This document shows, piece by piece, positions 37,909 through 47,167 of a stretch of 64,000 bases of DNA. Made by a program: the position numbers and the translations under genes. Numbering within the stretch: the first letter of the stretch is position 1; every line of letters begins with the position of its first letter. The DNA lies in assembly GCF_963667045.1 (NCBI RefSeq), contig NZ_OY762934.1:3663501-3727500 (forward strand), read 5' to 3'. Source of the DNA: an uncultured Cohaesibacter sp. GTDB lineage: Bacteria > Pseudomonadota > Alphaproteobacteria > Rhizobiales > Cohaesibacteraceae. The notes under the pieces were generated by a model that was given only the letters and a program-made list of their open reading frames with translations, ran no database searches and was not told the DNA's origin.

Positions 37909-39384
37909 TCAGTTGGACGTCGTGACCAGCTTGATCTTCTGGCCACGTTTCAGGTTTTCCCCCTGCTTGACGTCATTGAGGATCCGGAACAAGGCAACCT
38001 GGTCATCGGTTCCGGCCATCCGGGCGGCCATTTTCTCGACGGTGTCGCCGTAGCCTGCGGTGACAATGCTGATTCTGAGGGGTTTGAAGGCCTGCGCCTG
38101 TTCGTAGGTCATGGTCTGGAAGCTGTTCACCGTCTCGGCGATGGCGCTTTCAAATTCGGCGTTCGGTTCGGTTGTCGCAAAGACGAAGCGATAGGTCGCC
38201 GCACCGACGCGAATGAGTGCGACGCGGAAGGTCCAGCCCTTGGCTTCGGCGGCGGCAAGCACGGCCGGGTGGCCGTTGATCGTTTGCTCCCGGATCGAGC
38301 CAGTAATGAGCCCACTTACCCAGCCCGATGTCAGGTATTTCGTCAGCGGCACGTCGGGGCTGACGTTGACGCCGTCAAACCGCATGGCCGATCCGTCCGG
38401 TGCAACCGCCAGAACGGCCTTGGATGTGTTCTCCAGTCGATAGCCTTCGGGAGGGCTGAAGCGAATCCTGAGGCTCGGGTGAATGTAGGAATGGCCGCGT
38501 ATGAAGCCTTCGTCCGGCGCATCTCCGAAGAGGATGCCGTCGATGGCGTCAAGATAGTCTTCCCGCTCTCTGGTGCCGATGTCCGGCCCGCCATAGCGTC
38601 TGGCGGCAAAGACCGCCGACTTGATCCGTTCAGGCGTGGTCGGATGGCTGGACAGGAAACTCGCCTTGTTGCCATCTTCCGACCTGCCGGTCAAATACTG
38701 CGCATAAAGGCCCATGGTTTCCAGAAAGCGGCTGGCGGCAAAGGGGTCTAGACCGGCCAGATAGGAGGTCTCGATACCAATCTTGTCAGCTTCCAGCTCC
38801 TGAACCTGGCTGAAGCTGGCCAGTGTCACGAGGTTGCGCGCCTTGACGGTCGCCCCTTTTGAAGGCTCGCTCACCATGTTGTCCATAACCTTGTTCACCA
38901 GCTCGGAATTCTGGCGTGCCGCCGCCCGGGCTAGGGCATGGCGCGAGGTGACATGCGCCATTTCGTGCGCCAGAACAGCGGCCAGCTCGGCCTTGTCATT
39001 GGCAAGGGCAATGAGCCCGCGCGTGACATAAAGATAGCCACCCGGCAGCGCAAAGGCATTGACGGTTGGTGAATTGAGGATCGTCACCCGGTAGGGGCGG
39101 CTCGGCTCGCTGGAGGCGGCCACGAGGCGCCCGACCAGCTTGGAGACCATCTGCTCAAGCTGGCGGTTCTCATAGGTGCCGCCATAGGCCTTGACGATCT
39201 TGGGGTGTTCCTTTGCCCCGATTTCACGCTCGACGCTATCGGTGGGGGACAGGCCTGCAGGCGCGACGCCGGAAATGGTCGGTTCTTCCGATCCGATCAT
39301 CAGGCTTTTGCAGCCAGCAAGAAACATGAAGGAGAGGCATATGGCTCCCGCAATCTTCAGCTTGCTGTGGCGTTTTCTGCTCAC
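37909..39384 (-). CDS. M48 family zinc metalloprotease, lipoprotein with LysM-like end
   Basis: 491-aa envelope protease of the BepA/LoiP-like class. From the GTG at 39384 (behind a GAGGA site) it opens with a lipoprotein signal ending FLAGC (Cys25); a TTG at 39420 would add twelve polar residues. The zinc motif HEMAH is at 140-144 and the third ligand Glu196 is in QELEAD. The C-terminal 60 residues read like a LysM domain (GYGDTVEKMAARMAG, LFRILNDV, LKRGQKIKLV) for peptidoglycan binding. It probably takes part in outer-membrane protein quality control. Confidence 0.87.
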   Translation of the reverse strand: MSRKRHSKLKIAGAICLSFMFLAGCKSLMIGSEEPTISGVAPAGLSPTDSVEREIGAKEHPKIVKAYGGTYENRQLEQMVSKLVGRLVAASSEPSRPYRVTILNSPTVNAFALPGGYLYVTRGLIALANDKAELAAVLAHEMAHVTSRHALARAAARQNSELVNKVMDNMVSEPSKGATVKARNLVTLASFSQVQELEADKIGIETSYLAGLDPFAASRFLETMGLYAQYLTGRSEDGNKASFLSSHPTTPERIKSAVFAARRYGGPDIGTREREDYLDAIDGILFGDAPDEGFIRGHSYIHPSLRIRFSPPEGYRLENTSKAVLAVAPDGSAMRFDGVNVSPDVPLTKYLTSGWVSGLITGSIREQTINGHPAVLAAAEAKGWTFRVALIRVGAATYRFVFATTEPNAEFESAIAETVNSFQTMTYEQAQAFKPLRISIVTAGYGDTVEKMAARMAGTDDQVALFRILNDVKQGENLKRGQKIKLVTTSN

Positions 39385-39489
39385 TCTGTCGTCCTCGTGA
39401 AAGCTTGGGATGCCTGCCAATACCGCATCCCTGTCTTCAAAATCGATAAAACCAGATGCGGCCTTGTCCGCAATCTGTCATGCATTTCG

Positions 39490-40389
39490 TTACTCTTGTT
39501 GGGACTTGGGCCCAGACAGCGTGTTTTCTGCCCTATCCTGCAATTGAAGCGCGTTTGTGACGCGAATCAACGGTCCCCCACGTTGTTCCACCCAGCCCCG
39601 AACATATATGGGCTTGTTGCGCAAATCATCCAGAATTTTACCACTGTCTTCCCAGCTTTTCAGGTCTGCCTTTGAAAGGGAAACCGTGAAGTCTTTGTTC
39701 CAGTGCTTGCCAAAATTCAGATAACTCGTGCTGTCGGCCCTTCTGTGAACCGAGACGACGGTTCCGGAGACAATCTGGTAGGTCGACACAATGGCAGAAA
39801 GGTGGAGGCTGTTGACATTTTTCACCGTATATTCGGGCAGTTTCCACAAGCCCAGTCGCTTTTCCCGGGCTTGCTGTTCCTGCTTGAGCAGATGTCTGGC
39901 GCAGGCATCATCAAGGCCATCGAGGGAGACTCGGGCTAGCCCTTGTCGGACCAACTGGTCTTGAAGCAAAGAGGGGGCTTTTCCGCTGCCATTGGTTACA
40001 AATGCGGCCCGGCGGCCGTAACGATCAGCCTTTTCGTTCGAGGGGGAGCGGGCTGAAACCTGTCGGCTTGCAAGGAAGTGCTCGATTAGCCGTTCCTTCT
40101 TTCCCCGCAGATCCGGGTCTAGGAGGTGGTCGGCAATGAGACCAAGAAGGGTAAAGGCACCGACCTCGCCGCCGTCGATACTCAAAGGGGGCACATAGAG
40201 AGCCGTTTCCGGCAGGGCGATCGACTTTTCTGGTGCCTGATTTTCCCGGATGCAGCCTGACGTAGCCACCAGATCATTCGATGCCTCCTGCGCCTGTCCT
40301 GGTTCCTGTCCTGGTTCCTGCCCTGATCCTTGTGCCAGTCCGGCAGAGAGAAGCAGCCAGACAAGGCCGAACGGCAGCTTGTAATGCAT
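39490..40389 (-). CDS. Exported nuclease-like (SNase-related) protein, active site apparently degenerate
   Basis: 299-aa secreted protein: a short signal (LPFGLVWLLLSAGLAQG) followed by repeats of GQEP encoded by three near-identical 12-bp units at about 40294-40330. The central part shows the second half of a staphylococcal-nuclease fold: ADRYGRRAAFV, then LVRQGLARVSL, and KQEQQAREKRLGLW. The first half, which should hold the DGDT and R-x(n)-E catalytic elements, is not recognisable, so nuclease activity is doubtful. The C-terminal 90 residues look like an additional OB-type beta domain. Similar proteins occur in alphaproteobacteria as 'thermonuclease family'. Confidence 0.65.
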   Translation of the reverse strand: MHYKLPFGLVWLLLSAGLAQGSGQEPGQEPGQAQEASNDLVATSGCIRENQAPEKSIALPETALYVPPLSIDGGEVGAFTLLGLIADHLLDPDLRGKKERLIEHFLASRQVSARSPSNEKADRYGRRAAFVTNGSGKAPSLLQDQLVRQGLARVSLDGLDDACARHLLKQEQQAREKRLGLWKLPEYTVKNVNSLHLSAIVSTYQIVSGTVVSVHRRADSTSYLNFGKHWNKDFTVSLSKADLKSWEDSGKILDDLRNKPIYVRGWVEQRGGPLIRVTNALQLQDRAENTLSGPKSQQE

Positions 40390-40646
40390 GCGTCATTTCC
40401 TTTTGGGCCATTTCCTCTTGTGAAGAAACGGATTTGGCAAGAGGCAATGCTGAATTGCCTTCAAGGCTGGTTGATCTGGGTTTGCCGAAATGATACAGAG
40501 CGGTAGCATTTCCAAAATGCCGAGCTTGGCTTGTCTCTCAATGCCGGATTTATAACAAATTTGTCATGGTGAGATAAGCCTCCCAGCAGCAGTTGGTTCC
40601 ATTTCTTCGCGATGAGAATGACACGCTGCGCAATCGGCAAGGATCT

Positions 40647-40723
40647 GGCCCCGTAGCTCAGCAGGATAGAGCAACCGCCTCCTAAGCGGTAGGTCGTGCG
40701 TTCGAATCGCGCCGGGGTCACCA
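40647..40723 (+). tRNA. tRNA-Arg (anticodon CCT)
   Basis: Full cloverleaf with encoded CCA. Acceptor GGCCCCG pairs with CGGGGTC (one G-T), the D-arm is GCTC-AGCAGGATA-GAGC, the anticodon arm is CCGCC-TCCTAAG-CGG-type with loop CTCCTAA giving anticodon CCT (reads AGG), and the T-arm has TTCGAAT. It stands alone, with no other tRNA or integrase next to it. Confidence 0.95.
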
Positions 40724-41082
40724 TTTTCTCTTTTTCCTTAAAACCGGTTTGTCCGAATTCAGCTCCCGTCTCTGTTCTTGTCTCTGATGTGGTCGGGTAG
40801 GTTCAGCCATGTCTGGATGCAAGATTGTCTTCTGCTTCGTGATTTCTCTTGGTATCTTGGGAGGCGGCTGGCCGGTTCTGCGCAAAATATGCGCTTGATT
40901 TCCTTGAACCTTCTGTTTTATGCGTTGAGGAACAGGGTGTCCTTTAGGGCTGTTCAAGGATAATGAGCAGCATTTCTCCCTTTCAGGGGGCTCGTTTATT
41001 CTCGATACTGGCGTTTCTGCCAGAGCAATAATTTGTACATTTTTGTTGTTTGAAGTGGTTTTGCCGTGAAAGCAGGAACTTG
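40724..41082. other. Gap downstream of the tRNA gene
   Basis: 359 nt with no supported gene. I looked for an integrase fragment or a repeat of the tRNA 3' end, which would mark an integrated element, and saw none. The right part probably holds the promoter of the following membrane-protein gene. Confidence 0.4.
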
Positions 41083-42480
41083 ATGAGTGATTTGCGTTTG
41101 GGTGATCGGCTGTTTGGCTGGGTTGTGATCGCCGTGATTGTGTTTCAGGTCCTGTTTGAGTGGACCGGCATGAAGTGGGTCTTGCTGCCGCTGACCGTCT
41201 GTCTCATTCCGATGATCGTCATGATGGCGATGACGGCCAAGCGGGGTGGTAAAATCTTCCTGCTGGTCAGCCTTGGCCTCACTGTGGCGCTAGTCTTCAT
41301 CAATGACAACTGGCAGGACGCCCTCTGGGAAGCCGTTGCCAAGACCGGGTTCCTTGCGTCCTTCTTCAGTGCGCTGGCGGTTTTGCGCGAAGCGGCTGCC
41401 TCCTCTCCGGCGATGAGCAAGGCTGGGCGCTTTCTGGCAGCCCAACCTCCCGGGCGGCGTTACATTTCTCTGTCTTTCGGCACCCAGATCTATGCGCTTC
41501 TTCTCAACTTCGGCTCAATCCAGCTGCTTGGCACGCTGGCGCTGGCCAGCACCAAGGACGAGCCGGATGAAGAGGTCCGGCAGATCCGCAGCCGACGCAT
41601 GTTGCTCGCCATCCAGCGAGGCTTCATCTCCGCTCTGCCCTGGTCGCCAATGTCCTTTTCGACGGCGATGGCGGTGGCTACCATTCCCGGTATCACATGG
41701 CTTGAGATCGCCTTGCCCGGTTTGGTCACCGCGGCCATTCTGTTGGGCACGGGCTGGGCGCTCGATACCATTTTCAAACCAAAGCTGGCCCGATCCGGCC
41801 CGCGACCAGCGCGGCAGAAATCAGACCTCCACTGGTCCGTGCTACTGCCGCTTGCCGTGCTGCTGATCGTCATCCTGCTGCCGGTGCTGGCGCTGGAAAT
41901 GCTGCTTGGCGTCCGGATCGTGGGCATCGTGCTGGTGGTGGTGCCGCTTCTATCCGTTGGTTGGCTCTACATCCAGCTGCGCGACGTTCGCGTTGTTGGT
42001 GAGCGAATGCTCAATTATGTGCATAATGAGTTGCCCGCCTTTCGCTCTGATCTGCTGTTGTTGATGAGTGCCGGATATATCGGCGGGATCGGTTCCTCGG
42101 TTCTGGTGCCGCTGATGGCAAGTGCCGGGATCGACCTCACCGTGTTGCCAGCCTGGGTGTTGCTGATTGCCCTGTTGTGGATCATGCCGGTATCGGGGCA
42201 GTTGGGTGGCAATCCGATTCTTACCCTGTCGTTGGTCGCGCCGCTGTTGCCGGACGCGTCGCTGTTCGGCTTGTCGCCCTCGGCCTTTGCCGTGGCCATG
42301 CTGGGGGGCTGGGCGCTCACCGGACTGACATCGCCCTTTACGGCCACCAATATTCTGATTGGCCGGTTTGGGGGCATCCCCACTGTCGATGTCGGGCGGG
42401 TCTGGAACCGATCCTACTTCTTCATTGCGGTAACGCTGCTGGCGGTGTGGATTCTGGTCTACGCCTTCCTGATCGTCTGA
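41083..42480 (+). CDS. Polytopic membrane protein, probable transporter, family not recognised
   Basis: 465-aa inner-membrane protein from the ATG at 41083, which has AGGA 7 nt upstream (a start at 41050 adds eleven residues). I count about eleven or twelve hydrophobic spans. Two glycine-rich, proline-broken segments, ALLLNFGSIQLLGTLALAS and WALTGLTSPFTATNILIGRFGG, sit in similar places in the two halves, suggesting an inverted-repeat transporter. No substrate motif is recognised. Single gene, closed by a strong hairpin. Confidence 0.65.
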   Translation: MSDLRLGDRLFGWVVIAVIVFQVLFEWTGMKWVLLPLTVCLIPMIVMMAMTAKRGGKIFLLVSLGLTVALVFINDNWQDALWEAVAKTGFLASFFSALAVLREAAASSPAMSKAGRFLAAQPPGRRYISLSFGTQIYALLLNFGSIQLLGTLALASTKDEPDEEVRQIRSRRMLLAIQRGFISALPWSPMSFSTAMAVATIPGITWLEIALPGLVTAAILLGTGWALDTIFKPKLARSGPRPARQKSDLHWSVLLPLAVLLIVILLPVLALEMLLGVRIVGIVLVVVPLLSVGWLYIQLRDVRVVGERMLNYVHNELPAFRSDLLLLMSAGYIGGIGSSVLVPLMASAGIDLTVLPAWVLLIALLWIMPVSGQLGGNPILTLSLVAPLLPDASLFGLSPSAFAVAMLGGWALTGLTSPFTATNILIGRFGGIPTVDVGRVWNRSYFFIAVTLLAVWILVYAFLIV

Positions 42481-42525
42481 ACTCGTGGTGCAGTAGGAGC
42501 TGCTGATACCTGACCCCGAAAATGC

Positions 42526-42562
42526 AAAGCCACGCCGATGATGGTCGGCGTGGCTTTCTTTT
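42526..42562. terminator. Bidirectional terminator between the membrane-protein gene and cstA
   Basis: aaagccacgccga / tcggcgtggcttt, a 13-bp perfect stem with a short loop, followed by CTTTT on the plus strand and preceded by A residues usable on the minus strand. Confidence 0.85.
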
Positions 42563-42604
42563 GGTGTCGGTGCGGGCCGATGCCCGCTGTTCTTTCCTGC
42601 TGTC

Positions 42605-44035
42605 TTATTCAGCCGGTTCTGCTGTCTTGGAAGGATCTGCCGTCGGACGGACCAGAACCAGGAAGGCAATCAGCGATATCGCGGCAATGATTACGCCAAC
42701 GATATTGGAAATGTTGGCAGGCAGGTTGAAACCGATCTGGGCTTGCAGGATGAAGGCTGCGTCCACAGCGGTCATGAAGGTTGCCGGGATGGTTGCGATC
42801 CAATGCAGTTTGCCTTTCTGGGCCAGCCAGATGGCGGCGCTCCAGAGAACCAGCATGGAGAGCATCTGGTTTGACCAGCCGAAATAACGCCAGATGATGT
42901 TGAAGTCGACGAGGCTGATGACGAAAGCCACAGCGAACAGCGGAAGTGCGATCATCAGGCGGCGTGTGATCTTGGTCTGATCCATCTTGAAGGTTTCTGC
43001 CAGAATGAGGCGAGTCGAACGGAAGGCCGTGTCACCGCTGGTGATTGGCAGAATGACAACGCCGAGAATGGCAAGGAAGCCGCCGAAGGTGCCGAGCAGT
43101 GTGGTGGACACTTCGTTGACCACGGCTGCCGGAGAACCGGAGGCGATCACAGCCTGCATGGCTTCTGGGCTCTGGTAGAAGGACATGCCTGCGGTTGCCC
43201 AGATCAAACCGATGACGCCTTCTGCAATCATGGCACCGTAGAAGACCAGACGGCCGTTCTTTTCGTTACGCATGCAGCGGGCCATCAGAGGCGACTGGGT
43301 CGAATGGAACCCGCTCAGTGCGCCACAGCTCAGGGTGATGAAGAGCAGCGGGAACAGCGGCAGATCCTTTGGATGAACGTTGGTGGTCAGGTCCATGTTG
43401 GGCAGAAACTCATAGCCATGATAGATGAGGCCAAAGACGATGCCGATGGTCATGAACAGCAACAGCGCGCCGAAGATCGGATAGAGCCGGCCAATGATCT
43501 TGTCGATCGGTAGGATGGTGGCTGCGAAATAATAGACAAAGATAATGCCGATCAGCAGCTGCATGTTGATGCCGGTGATGTTGCGTAACAGGGCGGCCGG
43601 GCCGGAGATGAAGACCACGCCAACCAGCACAAGCAGGATCACGGAAAAGACGCGCATGGTCTGGCGGGCAAAGGAGCCCATTTCATCGCCGACGACTTCC
43701 GGAATGGATTTGCCGCCGCTGCGCACCGAGAGCATGCCAGAGAAATAGTCATGGACGCCGCCAGCCAGAATGCTGCCAGCCACGATCCAGAGAAGGGCCT
43801 GCGGGCCATAGAGAGCGCCAAGGATTGGGCCGAAGATCGGACCCAGACCGGCGATGTCGAGCAACTGGATGAAGAAAACCTTCCAGGTAGGCATGTTGAT
43901 GTAATCAACGCCGTCTTCCTTGTCCCAGCAAGGTGTCTTCTTTTCGGAATTGGCTCCGAAGACCTTTTCGACAAAGGCTCCGTAGGTGAAATAGCCGAGC
44001 ACCAGCAGCGCAAGGCAAAGCAAGAAATACAACAT
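42605..44035 (-). CDS. cstA: CstA/BtsT family peptide or pyruvate transporter
   Basis: 476-aa inner-membrane carbon-starvation protein of the short CstA class. The ATG at 44035 follows a near-perfect AAGGAGG by 7 nt; the frame continues upstream to 44173 without sense. Landmarks: TYGAFVEKVFGANSEKKTPC, IAGLGPIFGPILGALYGP, SGGKSIPEVVGDEMG and LSCGALSGFHSTQSPLMARC. Relatives in E. coli (BtsT, CstA) import pyruvate, and BtsT is controlled by a LytS/LytTR pair. The two genes upstream on the same strand encode exactly such a pair, so a pyruvate-type substrate is a fair inference. Confidence 0.88.
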   Translation of the reverse strand: MLYFLLCLALLVLGYFTYGAFVEKVFGANSEKKTPCWDKEDGVDYINMPTWKVFFIQLLDIAGLGPIFGPILGALYGPQALLWIVAGSILAGGVHDYFSGMLSVRSGGKSIPEVVGDEMGSFARQTMRVFSVILLVLVGVVFISGPAALLRNITGINMQLLIGIIFVYYFAATILPIDKIIGRLYPIFGALLLFMTIGIVFGLIYHGYEFLPNMDLTTNVHPKDLPLFPLLFITLSCGALSGFHSTQSPLMARCMRNEKNGRLVFYGAMIAEGVIGLIWATAGMSFYQSPEAMQAVIASGSPAAVVNEVSTTLLGTFGGFLAILGVVILPITSGDTAFRSTRLILAETFKMDQTKITRRLMIALPLFAVAFVISLVDFNIIWRYFGWSNQMLSMLVLWSAAIWLAQKGKLHWIATIPATFMTAVDAAFILQAQIGFNLPANISNIVGVIIAAISLIAFLVLVRPTADPSKTAEPAE

Positions 44036-44291
44036 ACCGTTCCTCCTTAACCGGGATAGTTCAGTGTTTCCCCAGCTCGGGAGCCTAGTTAATAATGTCT
44101 GAAGGGCCAAAGGAATGCGACTGGGAGAGCGCTTTGGGGCCGCGAAATGCATTGGCACCCGGTTGAACTGCATGGTGGTGAATGGCGAAATGCCGAATCA
44201 CGACGCCCAAATGCATCGGCCAATGGCCTTGTGTTGCTCCGCAGGCCTCGGGAACGTGCCAGGCGAGAGGCAGGGGTGCCAAGGCGGGGTG

Positions 44292-46010
44292 TCAGGAGGC
44301 CTTTGGCAGCAGTTCCTGCCGGTTCGGAATCGAGAAGCTGATGTGGGTGCCCTTGTTCCGGGTCGTCGAAATATGCATGGCGTGTTCCGGGCCATAGATA
44401 TGTTCGAGGCGAAGATTGGAATTGCGCAGGCCGATGCCTTCCGAGTGCGATTCGATCTGGCGCTTTTCGAGCAGTGAGACAAGGATATTGTCCGGAATGC
44501 CGACGCCGTCATCATAGACCGCTATATTGAGCTGGTTCTGGTCGCGGTGGATCTTCAGGCCGACGATGCCCGCACCCGGCCGTTCCTTGAGCCCATGCTT
44601 GACGGCGTTTTCCACCAGCGGCTGGATGATGAGTGAGGGGATAGGCCAGTCCTCGCAGCCTTCCTCGATATCGAGCCTGACCTGAATGCGTTCGCCGAAG
44701 CGCGCCTTCTCGATGGCCAGATAGGAATTGATCTGGTCCAACTCGTCCGACAGGCGGATGAAGCCGCGGCTGGAATCGAGATTCTTGCGCATATAGAGGG
44801 AGAGATCGAGAATCAGGTCGCGTGCCCTGTCCGGCGCTGTCCGGCAGAAAGAGGCGATGGTGTTGAGCGAGTTGAACAGGAAATGCGGATTGATCTGGGC
44901 TTGCAGGTGGCGGATTTCCGCATGGGCTAGCAGGCGATCCTTGACCTGAATGTCCTGCAGTTCTAGCTGGATAGAGAAAAGATCCGTCAGACCCTTGGCA
45001 AGCTCGAACAGCACCGAATTCAGTTCGTGATTGACCGACCCGTAAAACTTCAGCGTGCCGACAATCGCGTCATTCTTCTTGAGCGGCACAATGATGGCCG
45101 AGGTGAACGGGCAATGCGGGTCGCTGCAGCCGATCAATCGCGGCTCCTTGAGGAAGATGGCTTCTCCGGTCTTGATGACCCGGAAGGTGGCCTTGGTGAC
45201 GAAGGGGGCGCCGGGCAGGTGGTGGTCTGCGCCTTCTCCGGCATGGCCGATGACCGTGGCGGCATTGGTTACGGAAACGGCGGCGACCGGCAGCTTTTCC
45301 AGAATGATCTGCGCCATGGCCTGAGCGCTGTCCCTGTTCAGCCCGGAGCGCAGATGGGCCACGGTGCTGTTGGCGATTTCGAAGATCTTCTGGGTGTGGT
45401 CGGAGGCCTTGCGCTCACGCAGGCTCTTGATCGTGTTGAGAATATGGATGAACAACACGGTGCCGAGCGAATTGCCGATCAGCATAGGCACCATGATGAC
45501 ACGAACGAGGGCGAGCGCATCGTCAAACGGGCGGGACAGCAACAGCACCATGCCCATGTGCATGGTCTCGCCGATGATGGTGAGGAAAAAGGCGACGCTC
45601 CAGTCCATGGCGCGTTCCTTGAGCCGGGGCTGCAGCCAGCCGGCCAGAAAGCCCTCGGTGATGGTGGCCAGCGCACAGGCCAGTGCCGAGAAGCCCCACG
45701 GGTCGATGAGGAAGCGATGACCACCCGCGATGAGACCGGCTCCAAGCCCGACAACCGGTCCGCCGAACAGACCGGCGGTGATGACGGCCATGGCGCGCAG
45801 GTTGGCAAAGGAGTTGAAGATCTCGTTGCCGCCATAGGTGCCCAGAATGCCCAGCAGGCCAAAGAAGACAATCAGTGCCAGCCGATTGAAGATGCTGTTC
45901 TGCCGAAAGTTGATTTCCTGCACCGGTGACAGGGTCAGCAGCACAAAGGCACCAGCAACCAGCAGGGCGACCTGTTTGAGCAAAAAGGCCATCAAGGCAA
46001 TAATCGACAT
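44292..46010 (-). CDS. btsS: LytS-family sensor histidine kinase (BtsS/YpdA-like)
   Basis: 572-aa sensor. Domains in order: a 5TM-5TMR_LYT membrane domain (1-195, with NEIFNSFANLRAMAVITAGLFGG split over 62-84), a GAF domain (about 215-345, with the family's IGCSDPHCPFTSAIIVPL, Cys295 and Cys300), a LytS-type phospho-acceptor region with His376 in AQINPHFLFNSLNT, and an HATPase domain with N-box VENAVKHG. LytS-type kinases of this class sense pyruvate or other small signals. The response-regulator gene lies 67 nt upstream and cstA 256 nt downstream. The symbol is given by analogy. Confidence 0.85.
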   Translation of the reverse strand: MSIIALMAFLLKQVALLVAGAFVLLTLSPVQEINFRQNSIFNRLALIVFFGLLGILGTYGGNEIFNSFANLRAMAVITAGLFGGPVVGLGAGLIAGGHRFLIDPWGFSALACALATITEGFLAGWLQPRLKERAMDWSVAFFLTIIGETMHMGMVLLLSRPFDDALALVRVIMVPMLIGNSLGTVLFIHILNTIKSLRERKASDHTQKIFEIANSTVAHLRSGLNRDSAQAMAQIILEKLPVAAVSVTNAATVIGHAGEGADHHLPGAPFVTKATFRVIKTGEAIFLKEPRLIGCSDPHCPFTSAIIVPLKKNDAIVGTLKFYGSVNHELNSVLFELAKGLTDLFSIQLELQDIQVKDRLLAHAEIRHLQAQINPHFLFNSLNTIASFCRTAPDRARDLILDLSLYMRKNLDSSRGFIRLSDELDQINSYLAIEKARFGERIQVRLDIEEGCEDWPIPSLIIQPLVENAVKHGLKERPGAGIVGLKIHRDQNQLNIAVYDDGVGIPDNILVSLLEKRQIESHSEGIGLRNSNLRLEHIYGPEHAMHISTTRNKGTHISFSIPNRQELLPKAS

Positions 46011-46077
46011 TTGACTTCAACTCCCCCTCAAAGTCATGCCATGCAGCAGGTGCAGGTTTGCCGGCGTCTCCGGCGCT

Positions 46078-46875
46078 TCAGAGACCAAGGCGCAGCTTGA
46101 AATCCTTGACGCGCGACCGGCTCACCGTCAGCTCGCTCTTCCTGTTGTCATTCATCGTCAGGCTGTATTTGCCATTGAACCACGGACTGAACTCCGAAAT
46201 CGCATCGAGATTGACAAGCGTCGAGCGGTGGGCCCGGAAAAAGCCTGTTCCGGCCAGATGCTCCTCCATCCTGTCCATGCTAGAAATGCCGTAGACCGGC
46301 ATTGTCGCGTCGAACGAATGGGCAAAGATGCGATTGTCATCGCAGTCGCAATAGATGACGTCGTCCGGATCCATCAACCGGATGCGGCCATTGATGATCA
46401 CGGAAATCTTGGTATGGACGGGGCCTGTCTTGTTGCCAAGCTCGGTTTTCTTGGCGACTTCGCTCAACAGGGTTTCCAGTCTGCTTTTCAGCGGATCCCT
46501 GGTTTCGGCCAGTGTCTTGCGCACCCGGTCGAGCGTTGTGGCCAGGCGTCCGGCAGAGGCGGGCTTGAGGATATAGTCCATGGCACTGGCTTCAAACGCC
46601 TCAACCGCATAGGAATCATAGGCGGTCACAAAAACGAAAATCGGCGGATCGTCGCTGTGGGTGACCAGACTGCGGATGACGTCGAAGCCACTCTGGCCGA
46701 CCATCTGGATGTCGAGAAAGACAAGATCCGGCTCATGGGCAAGGCAGAGATCTATGGCCTGTTGGGCGGTCTCGGCTTGGGCGATGATGTCAATGTCGCG
46801 CTGGCTGGACAGCAGATAGCTCAACTCGTCCCGCGCGGGCTTCTCATCATCTACGATCAAACATCTGATTTGCAT
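46078..46875 (-). CDS. btsR: LytTR-family response regulator (BtsR/YpdB-like)
   Basis: 265-aa regulator. The receiver domain (1-120) has the acidic pocket VDDEKPA, the phospho-acceptor Asp in LVFLDIQM near 54, the Thr/Tyr switch FVTAYDSYA and the Lys in DYILKPAS. The C-terminal LytTR DNA-binding domain follows a linker (VIINGRIRLMDPDDVIYC, FFRAHRSTLVNLDAI). It should activate cstA. The ATG at 46875 starts the receiver cleanly; a start at 46908 adds eleven residues. The 292-nt region upstream, to 47167, contains the self-complementary stretch tagatctagatc at about 46962 but no site I can name. Confidence 0.87.
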   Translation of the reverse strand: MQIRCLIVDDEKPARDELSYLLSSQRDIDIIAQAETAQQAIDLCLAHEPDLVFLDIQMVGQSGFDVIRSLVTHSDDPPIFVFVTAYDSYAVEAFEASAMDYILKPASAGRLATTLDRVRKTLAETRDPLKSRLETLLSEVAKKTELGNKTGPVHTKISVIINGRIRLMDPDDVIYCDCDDNRIFAHSFDATMPVYGISSMDRMEEHLAGTGFFRAHRSTLVNLDAISEFSPWFNGKYSLTMNDNRKSELTVSRSRVKDFKLRLGL

Positions 46876-47167
46876 GCTGAAACGAGGTAAACCCCAGCTC
46901 CCGATCACTCATTGCGCCACGTTTGTCACGCCATTGCCTAACAGGATTTCCCGCCGCTTACCTAGATCTAGATCAGCTCACGGCAAAAGAATACATCTCT
47001 AAGGAATTACGTAGTAGTTTCTATCTATAGAGATGGTTGTGGTCTGTTGCAACGGGGATCGGGGATTGCTCGGGGTGTCGTGAACGGATCGGCAACGGGC
47101 GACACCGGAGAGGCCGGTGCACCGAGCGTCGGATCTACGTGGTGGTCTGCGGTTTCTGCAGGTGGGG

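Noticed and set aside
40647..41082. tRNA-Arg gene as a possible integration site of a genomic island
   Set aside because: No integrase, no repeat of the tRNA 3' end and no change in gene style downstream were seen.
44036..44291. Possible sigma-54 promoter before cstA (tggcac-like words)
   Set aside because: The GG and GC elements are not at the required spacing on the minus strand.
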